Below, piece after piece: positions 27,780 to 38,579 of a DNA stretch of 64,000 bases. The DNA is from Gallibacterium salpingitidis. GTDB lineage: Bacteria; Pseudomonadota; Gammaproteobacteria; Enterobacterales; Pasteurellaceae. Location: NCBI RefSeq assembly GCF_001678495.1, contig NZ_JTJL01000003.1, forward strand, positions 22,045-86,044, given 5' to 3'. The position numbers were made by a program, and so were the translations under genes. Positions within the stretch are counted from its first letter, which is position 1. Each line of letters opens with the position of its first letter. The notes beneath the pieces were generated by a model. The model saw only the letters and a list, made by a program, of their open reading frames with translations. It was not told the DNA's origin and searched no databases.

Positions 27780-28547
27780 TTAATTAAACCAACCATAGTC
27801 ATACATCATTTTGGCGGTCATAATAAATGCCATCATTACCACCATTGGGCGAATCAATTTTTGCCCTTTTGTTAATACCATTTTTGCGCCTAATCTCGCC
27901 CCAATAAAACCGCCAAGCATCATAATAAAACCGAGAGTCCAATACACTTCCCCACCCAAAATAAAGAAAACTAATGAGGTAAAATTGGAAGTGAAATTCA
28001 AAATTTTGGCATGTGCCGTCGCTTTTGCTAAATTAAAGCCTAATAAAGTAACAAACGCCATACACAAGAAAGAACCTGTGCCAGGCCCAAAAAAGCCATC
28101 ATAAAAACCGATCGGAAATGCAGCAGCAAACGCAAATGCTAAGAAACTTAAACGTTGATGACGATCTTGTTCACCAATTTTTGGCGAAAACAAAAAGTAT
28201 AAACCTACCGCTAACACCAAAATCGGCAACAATGATTTTACAATAGAAGCATCTATCGACTGTACCGCAATAGTCCCAATCATTGCCCCAGTAAAAGTGC
28301 CAACAATCATTTTCCAAATTTGGCGTAAATCCACCGCTTTTTTACGTACAAAATACAAACTTGCCGAAAAAGAACCACCACTTGCCTGTAATTTGTTGGT
28401 TGCTAGCGCCGCTGCTGGTGGTAAACCTACCGCCAATAATGCTGGAATGGTGATTAAACCGCCACCACCGGCAATTGCATCAATAAAACCAGCTAAGGCC
28501 GCCAATAAAAAAAGAATGGCATAAACATCTAATCCAAGTTCAAGCAT
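27780..28547 (-). CDS. TSUP-family (TauE/SafE) sulfite/anion exporter, YfcA-like
   Basis: 255-residue inner-membrane protein with about seven or eight hydrophobic segments and the two TSUP repeats: AGFIDAIAGGGGLITIPALLAVGLPP at the N-terminus and GFYDGFFGPGTGSFL in the middle. Family members move sulfite, sulfonates or related anions; the cargo here is unknown. AAGGAGA precedes the start. It lies 18 bp after mepA. Confidence 0.88.
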   Translation of the reverse strand: MLELGLDVYAILFLLAALAGFIDAIAGGGGLITIPALLAVGLPPAAALATNKLQASGGSFSASLYFVRKKAVDLRQIWKMIVGTFTGAMIGTIAVQSIDASIVKSLLPILVLAVGLYFLFSPKIGEQDRHQRLSFLAFAFAAAFPIGFYDGFFGPGTGSFLCMAFVTLLGFNLAKATAHAKILNFTSNFTSLVFFILGGEVYWTLGFIMMLGGFIGARLGAKMVLTKGQKLIRPMVVMMAFIMTAKMMYDYGWFN

Positions 28548-28565
28548 ACTCTCTCCTTGATCTTT

Positions 28566-29414
28566 TTATCCAGCAAACCATTGCTGTTTATCTGGGGAAT
28601 CTAATAATTGCTGACATAAAATCGGCATCACTGGCGGTTGTTTTTCCGGCGCAGGTGTTGTTGATTGTTTTGGTTCAAACCAAGACATCAATTCAGCACC
28701 ACAACCATCGCCTGCCGGAATAGCAGCTTGTTCCTCACAATATTGTGCACCTTGTGGGCAATGTAATCGCACATGGAAATGTGCATCATGACCAAACCAA
28801 GGACGGATTTTGCGCAACCAACTACGATCGCCAGTAACGGTTTGACATAATTTCAGTTTAATCGCTGGATTCACAAAGATACGAGCAACTTGTGGATCAT
28901 TCGCCGCTAACTGGATTAATTTAGTTTGATTATTAGTCCATACTCGATCATCAACACGCTGTAATTTACGATTTACCATTAAAATCGCGGTTGGATTAAG
29001 CGCCTGCTTCGCACTCATCGCACCCATTTTTAACCAAATATCAGCATCTAATCCCATTTGATGGCTTGCGTGCCCGGTTGCAAAACGCCCACCAGCAGGC
29101 ATAGCAATATCACCAACCAACATTGTCGGTAATCCAGCCACTTTTACTTTTTTTCCTAAACGAGCTAAATAGTTCAACATATCTGGATGACCGAAATAGC
29201 GTAATTTTTGCGAACGAATCACCTGGTAGCCTTCGCCTTGTAATGGCAACGCTCTAGCACCAATAATACAACCATTACTGTAACTACCAATCGGCAATGG
29301 TTCTCCCGGTACTGGGCGCTTAATCCGCTGCCATTCTGTTTCTGCAAAAGCTTGGGTTATCCCAAAAAACATTAGCAATGCAGCAACAATGCCTTTCCAT
29401 TTAAGTTTCATCAT
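28566..29414 (-). CDS. mepA: Penicillin-insensitive murein endopeptidase MepA
   Basis: Periplasmic zinc endopeptidase that cuts D-Ala-DAP cross-links in peptidoglycan. The 282-residue M74 protein has a signal peptide (cleavage probably after AFA, about residue 23), the zinc motif ATGHASHQMGLDADIW and a second His cluster GHDAHFHVRLHCP, plus the cysteines that form disulfides in E. coli MepA. It begins directly at the aroC stop. Confidence 0.95.
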   Translation of the reverse strand: MMKLKWKGIVAALLMFFGITQAFAETEWQRIKRPVPGEPLPIGSYSNGCIIGARALPLQGEGYQVIRSQKLRYFGHPDMLNYLARLGKKVKVAGLPTMLVGDIAMPAGGRFATGHASHQMGLDADIWLKMGAMSAKQALNPTAILMVNRKLQRVDDRVWTNNQTKLIQLAANDPQVARIFVNPAIKLKLCQTVTGDRSWLRKIRPWFGHDAHFHVRLHCPQGAQYCEEQAAIPAGDGCGAELMSWFEPKQSTTPAPEKQPPVMPILCQQLLDSPDKQQWFAG

Positions 29415-30494
29415 TTATTTATGTCCACATTGCCCTTGATAACGTAATAAGTGATCCATTAACACAATCGCTACCATCGCTTCCGCGATTGGTACCGCGC
29501 GAATTCCAACACAAGGATCATGGCGACCTTTCGTTACCACTTCGACAGGTTGGTTATCTAAATTCACACTACGTCCTGGAATCGTAATACTTGAAGTTGG
29601 TTTTAACGCAATAGTGGCAATAATCGGTTGCCCAGAACTAATTCCGCCTAAAATGCCACCCGCGTGATTAGAACAGAAACCGTCCGGTGTCATTTCATCA
29701 CGATGTTGGCTACCACGTTGATTTACTACCGCAAAACCATCACCAATCTCTACACCTTTTACTGCGTTAATTCCCATTAATGCGTGAGCTAAATCAGCAT
29801 CTAAGCGATCAAAAACTGGTTCGCCCAATCCTACTGGTACATTTTCCGCAACTACGGTTAATTTCGCACCAATAGAATCCCCTGCTTTTTTTAATTCACG
29901 AATCAATTCATCAAATTTATCAATGGTCGCCGCGTCTGGGCAGAAAAATGGATTGCTATTAACAAAATCCCAATCAATTTGTGTTAAATCTTGTGCTGGA
30001 ATCGCAATATCACCGATTTGCGATAAAAAGCCATGAATTTTAATACCAAAACGAGTCGCTAAATATTTTTTTGCGATGGCGCCAGCGGCAACACGAATAG
30101 CGGTTTCTCTGGCTGAAGAACGACCACCACCACGATAGTCACGTAAACCATATTTTTGTTGATAAGTATAATCGGCATGACCGGGACGAAAACGATCTTT
30201 AATTTCACTGTAATCTTGCGACCGCTGATCGCTATTTTTGATGATTAAACCAATGCTGGTTCCAGTGGTTTTTCCTTCAAACACGCCAGACAAAATTTGC
30301 ACTGCATCATCTTCACGACGCGGCGTAGTATAACGAGAAGTTCCCGGTTTACGACGATCGAGATCAGGCTGTAAATCAGCTTCGCTTAATTCTAGTCCTG
30401 GTGGCACACCATCTACTACGCCACCTAATGCGATACCATGCGACTCACCAAATGTCGTCACTTTGAAAAGCTGTCCAATACTATTGCCTGCCAT
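29415..30494 (-). CDS. aroC: Chorismate synthase
   Basis: Last shikimate-pathway step, EPSP to chorismate, using reduced FMN. The 359-residue protein carries all three family signatures: [18 protein letters not shown] near the N-terminus, [10 protein letters not shown] in the middle, and the C-terminal [26 protein letters not shown] precedes the ATG. It is adjacent to mepA, the arrangement seen in E. coli too. Confidence 0.98.
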   Translation of the reverse strand: MAGNSIGQLFKVTTFGESHGIALGGVVDGVPPGLELSEADLQPDLDRRKPGTSRYTTPRREDDAVQILSGVFEGKTTGTSIGLIIKNSDQRSQDYSEIKDRFRPGHADYTYQQKYGLRDYRGGGRSSARETAIRVAAGAIAKKYLATRFGIKIHGFLSQIGDIAIPAQDLTQIDWDFVNSNPFFCPDAATIDKFDELIRELKKAGDSIGAKLTVVAENVPVGLGEPVFDRLDADLAHALMGINAVKGVEIGDGFAVVNQRGSQHRDEMTPDGFCSNHAGGILGGISSGQPIIATIALKPTSSITIPGRSVNLDNQPVEVVTKGRHDPCVGIRAVPIAEAMVAIVLMDHLLRYQGQCGHK

Positions 30495-30520
30495 ATTTAA
30501 ATCCTTCCTAACTATTATTT

Positions 30521-33500
30521 TTATTGATTAAGTTTAATACTATCTTCAGTTGATGAAGCTACTTTCATCTCTTCGCCAGTATCTTGATTCTTGATAAAGA
30601 CATCCAACTGATTAAATGCGATTTCAATATCGTGTTCTGCAAATAACTGATTAATTTTGCGATTTAAGTAATCTGTTGTTGGTAAGCGATCTGCTAAATC
30701 GCCAACATACACACGCAATTCATGATCCAGTGTACTTGCACCAAACACTAAGAAATAGGCTCGTGGTTCCGGCTCTTTTAATACCGCAGGGCATTCTGCC
30801 GCTGCTTGTAGTAACAATTTCTTGGTTAATTCAAGATCACTGCCGTAAGCCACGCCAACTTTGATCACCAAGCGAGTAATAGTGTTAGATAATGCCCAGT
30901 TTGTCAAACGCTCTGTCACAAAGGCTTTATTTGGCACAATGACCTCTTTACCATCATAATCCACCAATGTCGTTGCACGAATACGGATCTTAGAAACTGT
31001 TCCTGAATATTCGCCAATGGTGATGGTATCGCCAATACGTACTGGACGTTCAAACAAAATAATGATACCGGAAACAAAATTCGCAAAGATTTCTTGTAAA
31101 CCAAAACCTAACCCAACGGATAATGCAGCGAATAACCATTGCAACTTCGACCACGACATTCCCAATGTAGAAAAGGCCCAAGCAGCACCAATTGCAACAA
31201 TAAAATAGGTTAATAAAGTGGTAATAGTATAAGGCGCACCTTGCGATAATTTCATTCTGGAGAAAATCAATACTTCCAATACCCCAGCGAGGTTGCGAAT
31301 TAATACATAAGTGACGATTAAGATAAAAATCGCCAGTAACATATTTAACAATGTAATCGATTCAACAACTGTGCCTGTTTCAGTAGTAATGGTTTGCTGC
31401 CATAACGTAATACTTTTTAAATGATAGGCTACGGTTAGCAAATCTGACCACACCGCATAATAGAAACTAAGCAATACTGCCCACAATAGCCATTCCGCAA
31501 TACGTGAAACTTGTTGTTTAACTTGACTAAGCGCCAATTCAGAATCTTTCGTATCAATGACAATATCTTCAGCATGACCACTACTTTCAGTTTTGCTTTG
31601 GTTCTTTTCACGTTGTTCTTTCAAACGTTTATAAGCTAAACGACGTGCCGATACCACCAACGTACGATCACTAACTTGTTTAATTAATACCCACAATACT
31701 GTTACTAAGTAACTCGCAACAAAGTGAGAAATAAGATTGAGCGCTGTATAGTAGTAACCCAAAACAATTAAAATAATTAGTGCGACTGGAATCAGCAACA
31801 ACAACACTCTAATAATTCTTAAGAGCAACGGCCCAATATGTTGATGATTATTGACCTCTTCCTGTTGAGTATCCTGATATTTTTTAACCGCATAGCCAAA
31901 ACGCGGTGCAATAATTAAAACACAGAAAATTAAGGCTGAAATGGTACACACTTCTCCAATTACATCATTGTTCAACGGTGTATTACTCATATCACTGAAC
32001 AATGTCGTATTGATGAGGAAAATAATTGCCCAAATAGAACGTTTTAATACCGCAAGAAAGAGGTCACCACTCTCTTTTGCTAAGCCAAAATGACGATATA
32101 CCAAACCATTTGGTTTCAATAACTCAATCAGAAAAGCAAATAACCACCAATAACCAGCCATTTTTAATGTCCATGGCCAAGCGAGAATAGGATCAGCAAT
32201 GGTGAAATGCCCAACCAGAACAAAAAAGATTAAGAAGAGTAATGGGTATGGAATAACCAATAATGCCGTTAAGAAAATCGCTAATGGCGTATGCCATTGA
32301 CTATCTGCATTTAATGTACCGACTTGAGAGTTAATTTTTGCCAACCACGCCTGTAATTTACGTTTTTGGGAATAAATCAAGCCAGCAATTAATGAGAGAA
32401 AACTCACAAACGCCAACATTGGTAATAGGTTACGACTCAAATGCGTCATATCAATATTGTTACTGATATTTTTCACTTGATTTAATGCCAATTTTGGAAA
32501 TTCAGCTAGCCAATCCCAATCAATTGGATTATTACTTTTGACCCAGAAACTTTGTTGTTGTAATTTTTGTTGTAAATCGTCACTAATTAAGCGTACTTGT
32601 TGTTGATTTAACTCAATAGTAATCGCCAAATTTAACTGTGCATTCAAAGATTTAAGAATATTAGAATAGATATTTTTTCTTTCATTCAAAATATCAATTA
32701 AGGTATTACGTTCCGCTTCTGTTAATTCTTCTGCGTGTGGTATATGTGAGATGTAATTGTCCGGCGTGTAGATCGCATCTCTTGATTGGGTTAAATCAAA
32801 AATCTGTACTCGTAAATCAGTAATACGTTTCCCTAACCCATCAATCGTTTGATCGGTCGGTAAATTTTGTTTTTGTTGATTAATAATACGCGACAATACT
32901 AACGTGCCTTGCAGTGCACTGATCTGTTCATCAATACTACGTTGGGTTTGCGTTAAATTATCCAATACATTTTTGATCCGTAAACTTTCTTGTGAAAGTT
33001 GGTTCGATGCTTGAGTTTCATTAAGCAATTGCTGACTTAATTGTGTATTTTGATTAAGTTCATTTTGGATAATTGGATTGCCATTATCACTACTGTTTTC
33101 TTGTGATTTTTCTAATTGTGCTAGCTGTTTTTTCGATGCGGCTAAACGTTTTGCATTTAACGCCGCTTGCAGATTTTGTTGTTCTATTTTTTCTTGTTGT
33201 AAATAGAAATTTTGTTGATCACGTTGTAATTCATACCAAGAATTTAACGTTGCACTCTCCTTTAACAACGTTTGATTATAATTATTTTGTGCGTCAATTA
33301 AGGCTAATTCAATTTGATATCTATTCGCTAAAATTGGATCTAATTGACTATCTGATAACGTACGATTAATTGTCTGTGTTCTAGATAAATTAGTACTTAA
33401 AATCGACTGAATTCGATCTGGTAAAGTTTGCTGATTGACGATCTGTGAAGCAACATCATTCAATACCGATTGAATTTTTTCTGTTTCTTGGAAAGAGGCT

Positions 33501-33868
33501 TCTAAACGTTTTTGCAAAGTATCTTCTGACAATTTTGCCAATTCATCGCTATTATCACTTTGCGTGTTATTATTTTTTAAACGAGTTAATTCTGCCTGTA
33601 ACTTAGGAATAGCAACTGTCGCGGTTTTAATTCGATTATTTAAATCTGTATTCTGTTTCTTTTGATCATCCAGTTGTTCTAATAAATCTAAACTCTCTTC
33701 GAGTGCAGTCAGTTCTTTTTTATCAGCCGCATCATTTGCATTCGGATTGGCTTTCAACGCTGCTATCTGAGCTTGAATATCTGTCGCAGTTGGAATTTGA
33801 GCATTAGCAAAAGTTGCAGCAAATAGCGTTAACCAAAACGTCATCACAATAATAAATCGTTTGCTCAT
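30521..33868 (-). CDS. Large mechanosensitive channel of the MscK/KefA (MscM) family
   Basis: Opens under membrane tension to release osmolytes. The chosen ATG (33868, GAGGA 6 nt upstream) gives 1115 residues. Order: signal peptide (about 1-24, ends FANA), long periplasmic coiled-coil domain (to about 470, Gln/Leu-rich), then around ten membrane segments, and a C-terminal MscS domain with the pore helix [22 protein letters not shown] and [13 protein letters not shown]. MscK and YjeP/MscM cannot be separated by eye. It overlaps neither neighbour: menE ends 1 nt before. Confidence 0.9.
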   Translation of the reverse strand: MSKRFIIVMTFWLTLFAATFANAQIPTATDIQAQIAALKANPNANDAADKKELTALEESLDLLEQLDDQKKQNTDLNNRIKTATVAIPKLQAELTRLKNNNTQSDNSDELAKLSEDTLQKRLEASFQETEKIQSVLNDVASQIVNQQTLPDRIQSILSTNLSRTQTINRTLSDSQLDPILANRYQIELALIDAQNNYNQTLLKESATLNSWYELQRDQQNFYLQQEKIEQQNLQAALNAKRLAASKKQLAQLEKSQENSSDNGNPIIQNELNQNTQLSQQLLNETQASNQLSQESLRIKNVLDNLTQTQRSIDEQISALQGTLVLSRIINQQKQNLPTDQTIDGLGKRITDLRVQIFDLTQSRDAIYTPDNYISHIPHAEELTEAERNTLIDILNERKNIYSNILKSLNAQLNLAITIELNQQQVRLISDDLQQKLQQQSFWVKSNNPIDWDWLAEFPKLALNQVKNISNNIDMTHLSRNLLPMLAFVSFLSLIAGLIYSQKRKLQAWLAKINSQVGTLNADSQWHTPLAIFLTALLVIPYPLLFLIFFVLVGHFTIADPILAWPWTLKMAGYWWLFAFLIELLKPNGLVYRHFGLAKESGDLFLAVLKRSIWAIIFLINTTLFSDMSNTPLNNDVIGEVCTISALIFCVLIIAPRFGYAVKKYQDTQQEEVNNHQHIGPLLLRIIRVLLLLIPVALIILIVLGYYYTALNLISHFVASYLVTVLWVLIKQVSDRTLVVSARRLAYKRLKEQREKNQSKTESSGHAEDIVIDTKDSELALSQVKQQVSRIAEWLLWAVLLSFYYAVWSDLLTVAYHLKSITLWQQTITTETGTVVESITLLNMLLAIFILIVTYVLIRNLAGVLEVLIFSRMKLSQGAPYTITTLLTYFIVAIGAAWAFSTLGMSWSKLQWLFAALSVGLGFGLQEIFANFVSGIIILFERPVRIGDTITIGEYSGTVSKIRIRATTLVDYDGKEVIVPNKAFVTERLTNWALSNTITRLVIKVGVAYGSDLELTKKLLLQAAAECPAVLKEPEPRAYFLVFGASTLDHELRVYVGDLADRLPTTDYLNRKINQLFAEHDIEIAFNQLDVFIKNQDTGEEMKVASSTEDSIKLNQ

Positions 33869-33869
33869 C

Positions 33870-35318
33870 TTATTCCTCACTCTGTAAAAATTTCGCTAAT
33901 TGTTGTGTTAAGAGATGGCGAGAAAGCTTAATGCCCGATTGTGTCGGCATAATCTGTTGCAACGGATAATAAGCAATTGGCCATTTAAATTTTTCTATTC
34001 TTTGTTGTAAAACATTTCTAAGTTGCTCTACTTTTTGAGGTGAAAAACCCTCCACAAAGTCAAGCAAAGCAACAGGACGTTGCCCAAACTTTTGATCTTC
34101 AATTGGTAAAACAAAGGCTTGGCGTACAGTTGGATCTTTTAAGATAATCGCTTCAATTTCTTCCGGTTGAATGTTTTCTCCACCTGAAATAAACATATTA
34201 TCGAACCGACCTAAAATAAACAATTCTCCCGTTACGCTATCTTGTCTTGCTTTATCTCGTGTCGCAAACCAGCCTTGCGAATTTAACAACGGTCTGATTT
34301 GTTGCCCTTTTTGCCAATAGCCTAACGCTAAAGTTGCACCTTTCACCCAGACTTCATCATTTTCCAAACGATATTCTCGTTCCGGTAATAGATACCCAAC
34401 ACCATCACTCGTATCACTTATTTTTGCAAATACGGTCGAAGCCATTTCTGTCATACCGTACCCTGCATAACAGTTAATACCATAGCGTTGTGCACGTAAG
34501 GTTAATTCCGTAGGAATATGAGCACCGCCTAACAAAATATGTTTTAACCGAGAGTCAGCAATATGCTGTTCTTCTAATAAGGATAACCACTGTTGTAATT
34601 GCGTTGGCACTAATGAAGTATGCGTGACTTTGGGCAAATCTTGATAAATTGACTCGCCAACACAGCGTAATACCGCACTATTAAACAACCAGCGCCAAAT
34701 AATGCCCTGTCCAGATACATGGAACAATGGTAATGACAACAACCATTCGCTTTGTGATGTAATCTCCAATAAAGGAGAAATTCCACGCGCGCTCGCTAAA
34801 TGTTGCGTCATCGTATGCACCACTGCTTTTGGTAAGCCTGTCGAACCTGATGTCAGCGTTAATGTTAAAGGACAAAGTGCAAACCAAGCTGCTTGCTGAT
34901 CGACAGTACTAATCGGAGTTACTAACTCTATTGGCAGCAATTTATCGCCATCAATCAGCGTGTTTTGACAATCTACAACAAAATTAATTTCATTTTGTGT
35001 GCAAATTTCTGCGATCTTACTTTGTGGAAACGTTGGATTGATCACCAATACACGACAACCAAGTTGTAATGCAGATAAATAGGCAATAACTAAGGCTTGC
35101 TGATAACGCCCAAGCAAAGCAATACCATCACCATAGCTTACACCTTGTTGCTGCCAATAGGACGCTTGTTGCTGTATCAACTGATTTAAACCTTGCCAAG
35201 ACCAACTTTTTTCCACAATAGAAAAGCGGGTTTCATCCCCGCTTTCATTTTGTTGCTTTATTTCGAGCTTTAACGCTATCTCATCTAGCTTAGTTTTTGC
35301 ATACTGCTGCCATAACAT
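33870..35318 (-). CDS. menE: O-succinylbenzoate-CoA ligase
   Basis: Acyl-CoA synthetase that activates o-succinylbenzoate in menaquinone synthesis. The 482-residue ANL-family protein has the P-loop LTLTSGSTGLPKAVVH, the GYGMTEMAS motif and the hinge GRFDNMFISGGENIQPEEIE. Its ATG overlaps the seqA stop (TAATG), so the two are translationally coupled. Other men genes are not in the window. Confidence 0.93.
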   Translation of the reverse strand: MLWQQYAKTKLDEIALKLEIKQQNESGDETRFSIVEKSWSWQGLNQLIQQQASYWQQQGVSYGDGIALLGRYQQALVIAYLSALQLGCRVLVINPTFPQSKIAEICTQNEINFVVDCQNTLIDGDKLLPIELVTPISTVDQQAAWFALCPLTLTLTSGSTGLPKAVVHTMTQHLASARGISPLLEITSQSEWLLSLPLFHVSGQGIIWRWLFNSAVLRCVGESIYQDLPKVTHTSLVPTQLQQWLSLLEEQHIADSRLKHILLGGAHIPTELTLRAQRYGINCYAGYGMTEMASTVFAKISDTSDGVGYLLPEREYRLENDEVWVKGATLALGYWQKGQQIRPLLNSQGWFATRDKARQDSVTGELFILGRFDNMFISGGENIQPEEIEAIILKDPTVRQAFVLPIEDQKFGQRPVALLDFVEGFSPQKVEQLRNVLQQRIEKFKWPIAYYPLQQIMPTQSGIKLSRHLLTQQLAKFLQSEE

Positions 35319-35956
35319 TAATGATTTTCCTCATTATGTGATGAAGTAAATTGAAGTTTGACTAATTCAATTAAATGTTCAGGAATATACATAGCACGCA
35401 TCACTGATTCCAACATATTCAACTTACGTCCGGTGTTGTTATTCGTCGCCACCCAAAATGGTGATTTAGGAATTTGTTTCGGATTAACGCTGCTTCCTGA
35501 TGCTTCAATTTCCGCCACTTCTAAAGAGAAATAAACTCTTGAACGACCTTGACTCACTTCAGTTGCACTCGAAAAACCTTCCGGATTTGCGCGATATAAC
35601 ACACTCAAAATCAGTAAAAAACGGTTTACTTGTTTATCTTCTTGCAAGAATTCAGCAGAACTAATTAGTTTTTGCAATTGACGACTAATATGAGCGATCG
35701 TGTCATCACTCGGTTTTTTCGGTTGTGTTACTGTTGCAGCATCGGTTGTTAATTTGAACTCTTTTTGTGCTTCACTTGATGGTTGTGTTTCACCATCTAC
35801 TTTTGCTGTTGAGGTAACTGGATTAGTTTCATTGACCACTCTTACTTGGGGTAAATTTAATAATCTCCGCAAAATTGTTGAAGCATCTTCACCAATTGCT
35901 TGCGTATTGCTGGCAATATATTGGTAAAGCTCGTCATCAATATTAATAGTTTTCAT
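35318..35956 (-). CDS. seqA: Negative modulator of replication initiation SeqA
   Basis: Binds hemimethylated GATC to sequester newly replicated origins. The 212-residue protein has the N-terminal multimerisation domain (MKTINIDDELYQYIASNTQAIGEDASTILRRLL), a long variable linker (about residues 40-95) and the C-terminal DNA-binding domain with RSRVYFSLE and PKQIPKSPFWVATNNNTGRK. GGAGGG precedes the ATG. It implies Dam methylation in this organism. Confidence 0.97.
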   Translation of the reverse strand: MKTINIDDELYQYIASNTQAIGEDASTILRRLLNLPQVRVVNETNPVTSTAKVDGETQPSSEAQKEFKLTTDAATVTQPKKPSDDTIAHISRQLQKLISSAEFLQEDKQVNRFLLILSVLYRANPEGFSSATEVSQGRSRVYFSLEVAEIEASGSSVNPKQIPKSPFWVATNNNTGRKLNMLESVMRAMYIPEHLIELVKLQFTSSHNEENH

Positions 35957-36139
35957 AAATTCCCTCCAAGTTCTGCTAATGTCGCTCCATTATACGATAG
36001 ATCTCGGCAAAGCCGAAAACAAAATCAATACTCTGTGTATTTTCTATGCCAATTTTTTTCAATTGCTTAAAACTTGATCCCTGCTTAGAAATATTTTATC
36101 TTTTTTATCCCTTTCTTTTTTCAAGCAAGTATATTGATC

Positions 36140-36925
36140 ATGACTCAACCTTTACTTAACTTCGAGTATTTACCTCACGAAAATCCTGCTGCCCAAACCC
36201 TCGTTTTTATCCATGGTCTATTTGGTGATATGAATAATCTCGGTATTATCGCCAAAGCCTTTCAACAAGATTACGCGCTATTACGTGTCGATTTACGTAA
36301 TCATGGCCATAGTTTTCATACAAATGAAATGAATTACCCGTTAATGGCAGAAGATCTGTTACGTTTACTACAACATTTGCAACTAAATAAGGTGATTTTA
36401 ATCGGCCACTCAATGGGCGGAAAAACAGCGATGCAATTTGCTTTGAATTATCCTGATTATGTCAAAAGTTTAGTCGTGCTTGATATTGCTCCTGTTACCT
36501 ACACACATAACGAACATGGTCCAGTGTTTCAGGCATTATTTGCTGTTGCTGAGGCACAATCTGCTACACGCCAGCAAGCCAAAATAGTGATGGAACAATT
36601 TGTCAATAATGAAGCTATTTTGCAATTTGTATTAAAATCATTTGATGCTAAACAACCACAACGATTCCGTTTTAATACCCAAGCATTGTATCAACATTAT
36701 CAGCAATTAATGGATTGGACTGGTACTGGTGTTTGCACACTGCCAACTTTATTTATTCGCGGCGGTAATTCTCATTACGTATTGCCCGAATATAGCGACA
36801 AAATTTTGCAACTCTTTCCAAAAGCAAATGCCTTTACGATTAATGGTGCTGCCCATTGGGTTCATGCAGATAAACCGCATTATGTGATTCGAGCAATACA
36901 GCGTCATTTACAACAAAATAGCTAA
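36140..36925 (+). CDS. ybfF: Alpha/beta-hydrolase esterase YbfF
   Basis: Cytosolic acyl-CoA/short-chain esterase by homology. 261 residues from the ATG at 36140. Motifs: the oxyanion segment FIHGLFGDMNN, nucleophile elbow GHSMGG (Ser), acid and the His of GAAHWVHADKP. It is divergent from seqA, as in E. coli and H. influenzae. No strong Shine-Dalgarno sequence is visible. Confidence 0.92.
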   Translation: MTQPLLNFEYLPHENPAAQTLVFIHGLFGDMNNLGIIAKAFQQDYALLRVDLRNHGHSFHTNEMNYPLMAEDLLRLLQHLQLNKVILIGHSMGGKTAMQFALNYPDYVKSLVVLDIAPVTYTHNEHGPVFQALFAVAEAQSATRQQAKIVMEQFVNNEAILQFVLKSFDAKQPQRFRFNTQALYQHYQQLMDWTGTGVCTLPTLFIRGGNSHYVLPEYSDKILQLFPKANAFTINGAAHWVHADKPHYVIRAIQRHLQQNS

Positions 36926-37029
36926 GTTGTGATATTTTCAGTTTGTTTGAAACTGTGATATATTGCACGCCACAAAAACGGCTTATCAATCTCAAGTAGT
37001 CTGAAAGATGACTTTCAGTGAGTATAGTA

Positions 37030-37311
37030 ATGGCAAAACAAGAAGCAGATTGTATAACGCTCGACTTATTTGCTCACGTTGCTAGAGTCGGAAGACCTCG
37101 AACCAATCCGTTAAGCAGAGAACAACAAATCCGCATCAATAAACGCAATCAATTACGTCGCGATAAAGCGGTAGGGCTTCGTCGGGTTGAGTTAAAACTG
37201 CATAGCAGTATGGTAGAACAGCTAGAAGAGTTGGCAGAAGAAGCGAATCTAAGTCGGCAGCAACTCATAGAACAAATCCTACAAACATATTTAGAGAAAA
37301 ATAGGAATTAA
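37030..37311 (+). CDS. ybfE: YbfE-family small ribbon-helix-helix-like protein
   Basis: 93 residues from the ATG at 37030, which matches the E. coli YbfE start; a GTG four codons upstream is also in frame. The N-terminal RVGRPRTNPLSREQQIRINKRNQLRRDK block is highly basic and the C-terminus (LKLHSSMVEQLEELAEEANLSRQQLIEQIL) looks like a ribbon-helix-helix DNA-binding unit. In E. coli the gene is reported as LexA-regulated; I see no clean LexA box here. fldA starts directly after the stop. Confidence 0.88.
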   Translation: MAKQEADCITLDLFAHVARVGRPRTNPLSREQQIRINKRNQLRRDKAVGLRRVELKLHSSMVEQLEELAEEANLSRQQLIEQILQTYLEKNRN

Positions 37312-37312
37312 T

Positions 37313-37837
37313 ATGGCACTTATTGGCTTATTTTATGGTAGCGACACTGGCAATACAGAAAACATTGCCAAAATGATCCAAAAGCAATTAGGCAGTGAAT
37401 TAGTCGATATTCACGATATTGCAAAAAGTACAAAAGAAGATATCGAAGCCTATGATTTCTTAATGATCGGTATTCCAACTTGGTACTATGGCGAAGCACA
37501 ATGCGATTGGGACGATTTCTTCCCAACATTAGAGGAAATTGATTTTACCAATAAATTAGTTGCGATCTTTGGTTGTGGTGACCAAGAAGATTATGCAGAT
37601 TATTTCTGTGATGCAATGGGAACTGTACGCGATATTATTGAACCACATGGAGCGACAATCGTTGGTTACTGGCCAACTGAAGGTTACCATTTTGAAGCAT
37701 CAAAAGCAGTAATTGATGATCATACTTTTGTTGGTTTATGCATTGATGAAGATCGTCAACCTGAATTAACTAACGAACGTGTAGAGAAATGGTGTAAACA
37801 AATTTACAGCGAAATGTGTTTAGACCAACTTGCATAA
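37313..37837 (+). CDS. fldA: Flavodoxin I
   Basis: FMN-binding electron carrier for anaerobic and biosynthetic reductases. The 174-residue long-chain flavodoxin has the phosphate loop GSDTGNTENIAK at residues 8-19, the flavin-stacking Trp/Tyr loops PTWYYGEAQCDWDDF and GCGDQEDYADYFCDAMG. The start codon follows the ybfE stop by 1 nt. fur lies downstream, the usual fldA-fur pairing. Confidence 0.97.
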   Translation: MALIGLFYGSDTGNTENIAKMIQKQLGSELVDIHDIAKSTKEDIEAYDFLMIGIPTWYYGEAQCDWDDFFPTLEEIDFTNKLVAIFGCGDQEDYADYFCDAMGTVRDIIEPHGATIVGYWPTEGYHFEASKAVIDDHTFVGLCIDEDRQPELTNERVEKWCKQIYSEMCLDQLA

Positions 37838-37870
37838 CCTTCCTTTTAATTATCATTTGCATTTAAAAAC

Positions 37871-37903
37871 GAAATAATCCATACTTTGAATATGGATTAT
37901 TTC
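37871..37903 (+). terminator. Hairpin between fldA and fur, likely terminator
   Basis: A 13-bp perfect stem GAAATAATCCATA (37871-37883)/TATGGATTATTTC (37891-37903) with a 7-nt loop. The T-tract after it is poor (TATCTCC), so readthrough into fur is possible. Confidence 0.6.
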
Positions 37904-37993
37904 TATCTCCTTAATAGAAAATTTCAGTTATCCATTTATGATTCATTGGATTAACATACATCCATATGATTGTTGATTTAATTAGAGGTTAGT

Positions 37994-38440
37994 ATGACGA
38001 ACATTATCGATGAAAATGTAAAACTATTAAAAAAAGTTGGCTTAAAAATTACTGAGCCTCGCTTAAAAATTCTTTCATTAATGCAACGTACCTCAGTGCA
38101 ACATTTTTCCGCAGAAGATGTTTATAAATGGTTACTTGAAGAAGGCGAAGAAATTGGTCTTGCTACGGTGTATCGTGTGCTGAATCAATTCCATGAAGCT
38201 GATATTTTGACCCGTCATAATTTTGAAGGAAACAAATCTATTTTTGAACTTGCTCCACAAGAACATCACGATCACATTATCTGTATGGATTGCGGTAAAG
38301 TTTTTGAATTTAATGATGATGTGATCGAAAAACGCCAAAAAGAAATTAGTGCACAACATGGTATTAAACTTGCTAGCCACAGTCTTTATCTTTATGGTAA
38401 ATGTTCTGATATTAAAAATTGTGCAGAAAAAGATAAGTAA
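37994..38440 (+). CDS. fur: Ferric uptake regulator Fur
   Basis: Iron-dependent repressor. The 148-residue protein has the N-terminal winged helix (LKKVGLKITEPRLKILSLM ... LATVYRVLNQF), the regulatory metal-site histidines EHHDHIICMDCG and a structural zinc pair CMDC, with a further CSDIKNC at the C-terminus. GAGG precedes the ATG. A perfect Fur-type box precedes the next operon (38521-38535). Confidence 0.97.
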   Translation: MTNIIDENVKLLKKVGLKITEPRLKILSLMQRTSVQHFSAEDVYKWLLEEGEEIGLATVYRVLNQFHEADILTRHNFEGNKSIFELAPQEHHDHIICMDCGKVFEFNDDVIEKRQKEISAQHGIKLASHSLYLYGKCSDIKNCAEKDK

Positions 38441-38467
38441 TCAATTGATTTAATTTATGAAATTCTT

Positions 38468-38506
38468 AAAAAGGAAACGTTAAATTTATCGTTTCCTTTT
38501 TTTATA
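38468..38506 (+). terminator. Intrinsic terminator after fur
   Basis: A 12-bp stem AAAAAGGAAACG (38468-38479)/CGTTTCCTTTTT (38490-38501) with a 10-nt loop runs into more T residues. Classic intrinsic form. Confidence 0.88.
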
Positions 38507-38519
38507 CATAAATTTTTAA

Positions 38520-38548
38520 TTGATAATTATTATCATTTAATATATAGT
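38520..38548 (+). promoter_or_regulatory. rpmE2-rpmJ2 promoter with an overlapping 7-1-7 Fur-type operator
   Basis: TTGATA (38520-38525) and TATAGT (38543-38548) are 17 bp apart. The perfect dyad TGATAAT-T-ATTATCA (38521-38535) overlaps the -35 and is identical to the 7-1-7 Fur-box form. A repressor bound here would block polymerase. Fur is coded just upstream; a Zur-type protein is the alternative, because these ribosomal paralogues are zinc-controlled in other bacteria. Confidence 0.7.
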
Positions 38549-38579
38549 CTTCGTTCTTTTCGTAAACAGAGGACAAGCT

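Noticed and set aside
36930..37030. LexA box before ybfE
   Set aside because: CTGT at about 36953 is not followed by ACAG at the right distance, so no canonical LexA site is seen.
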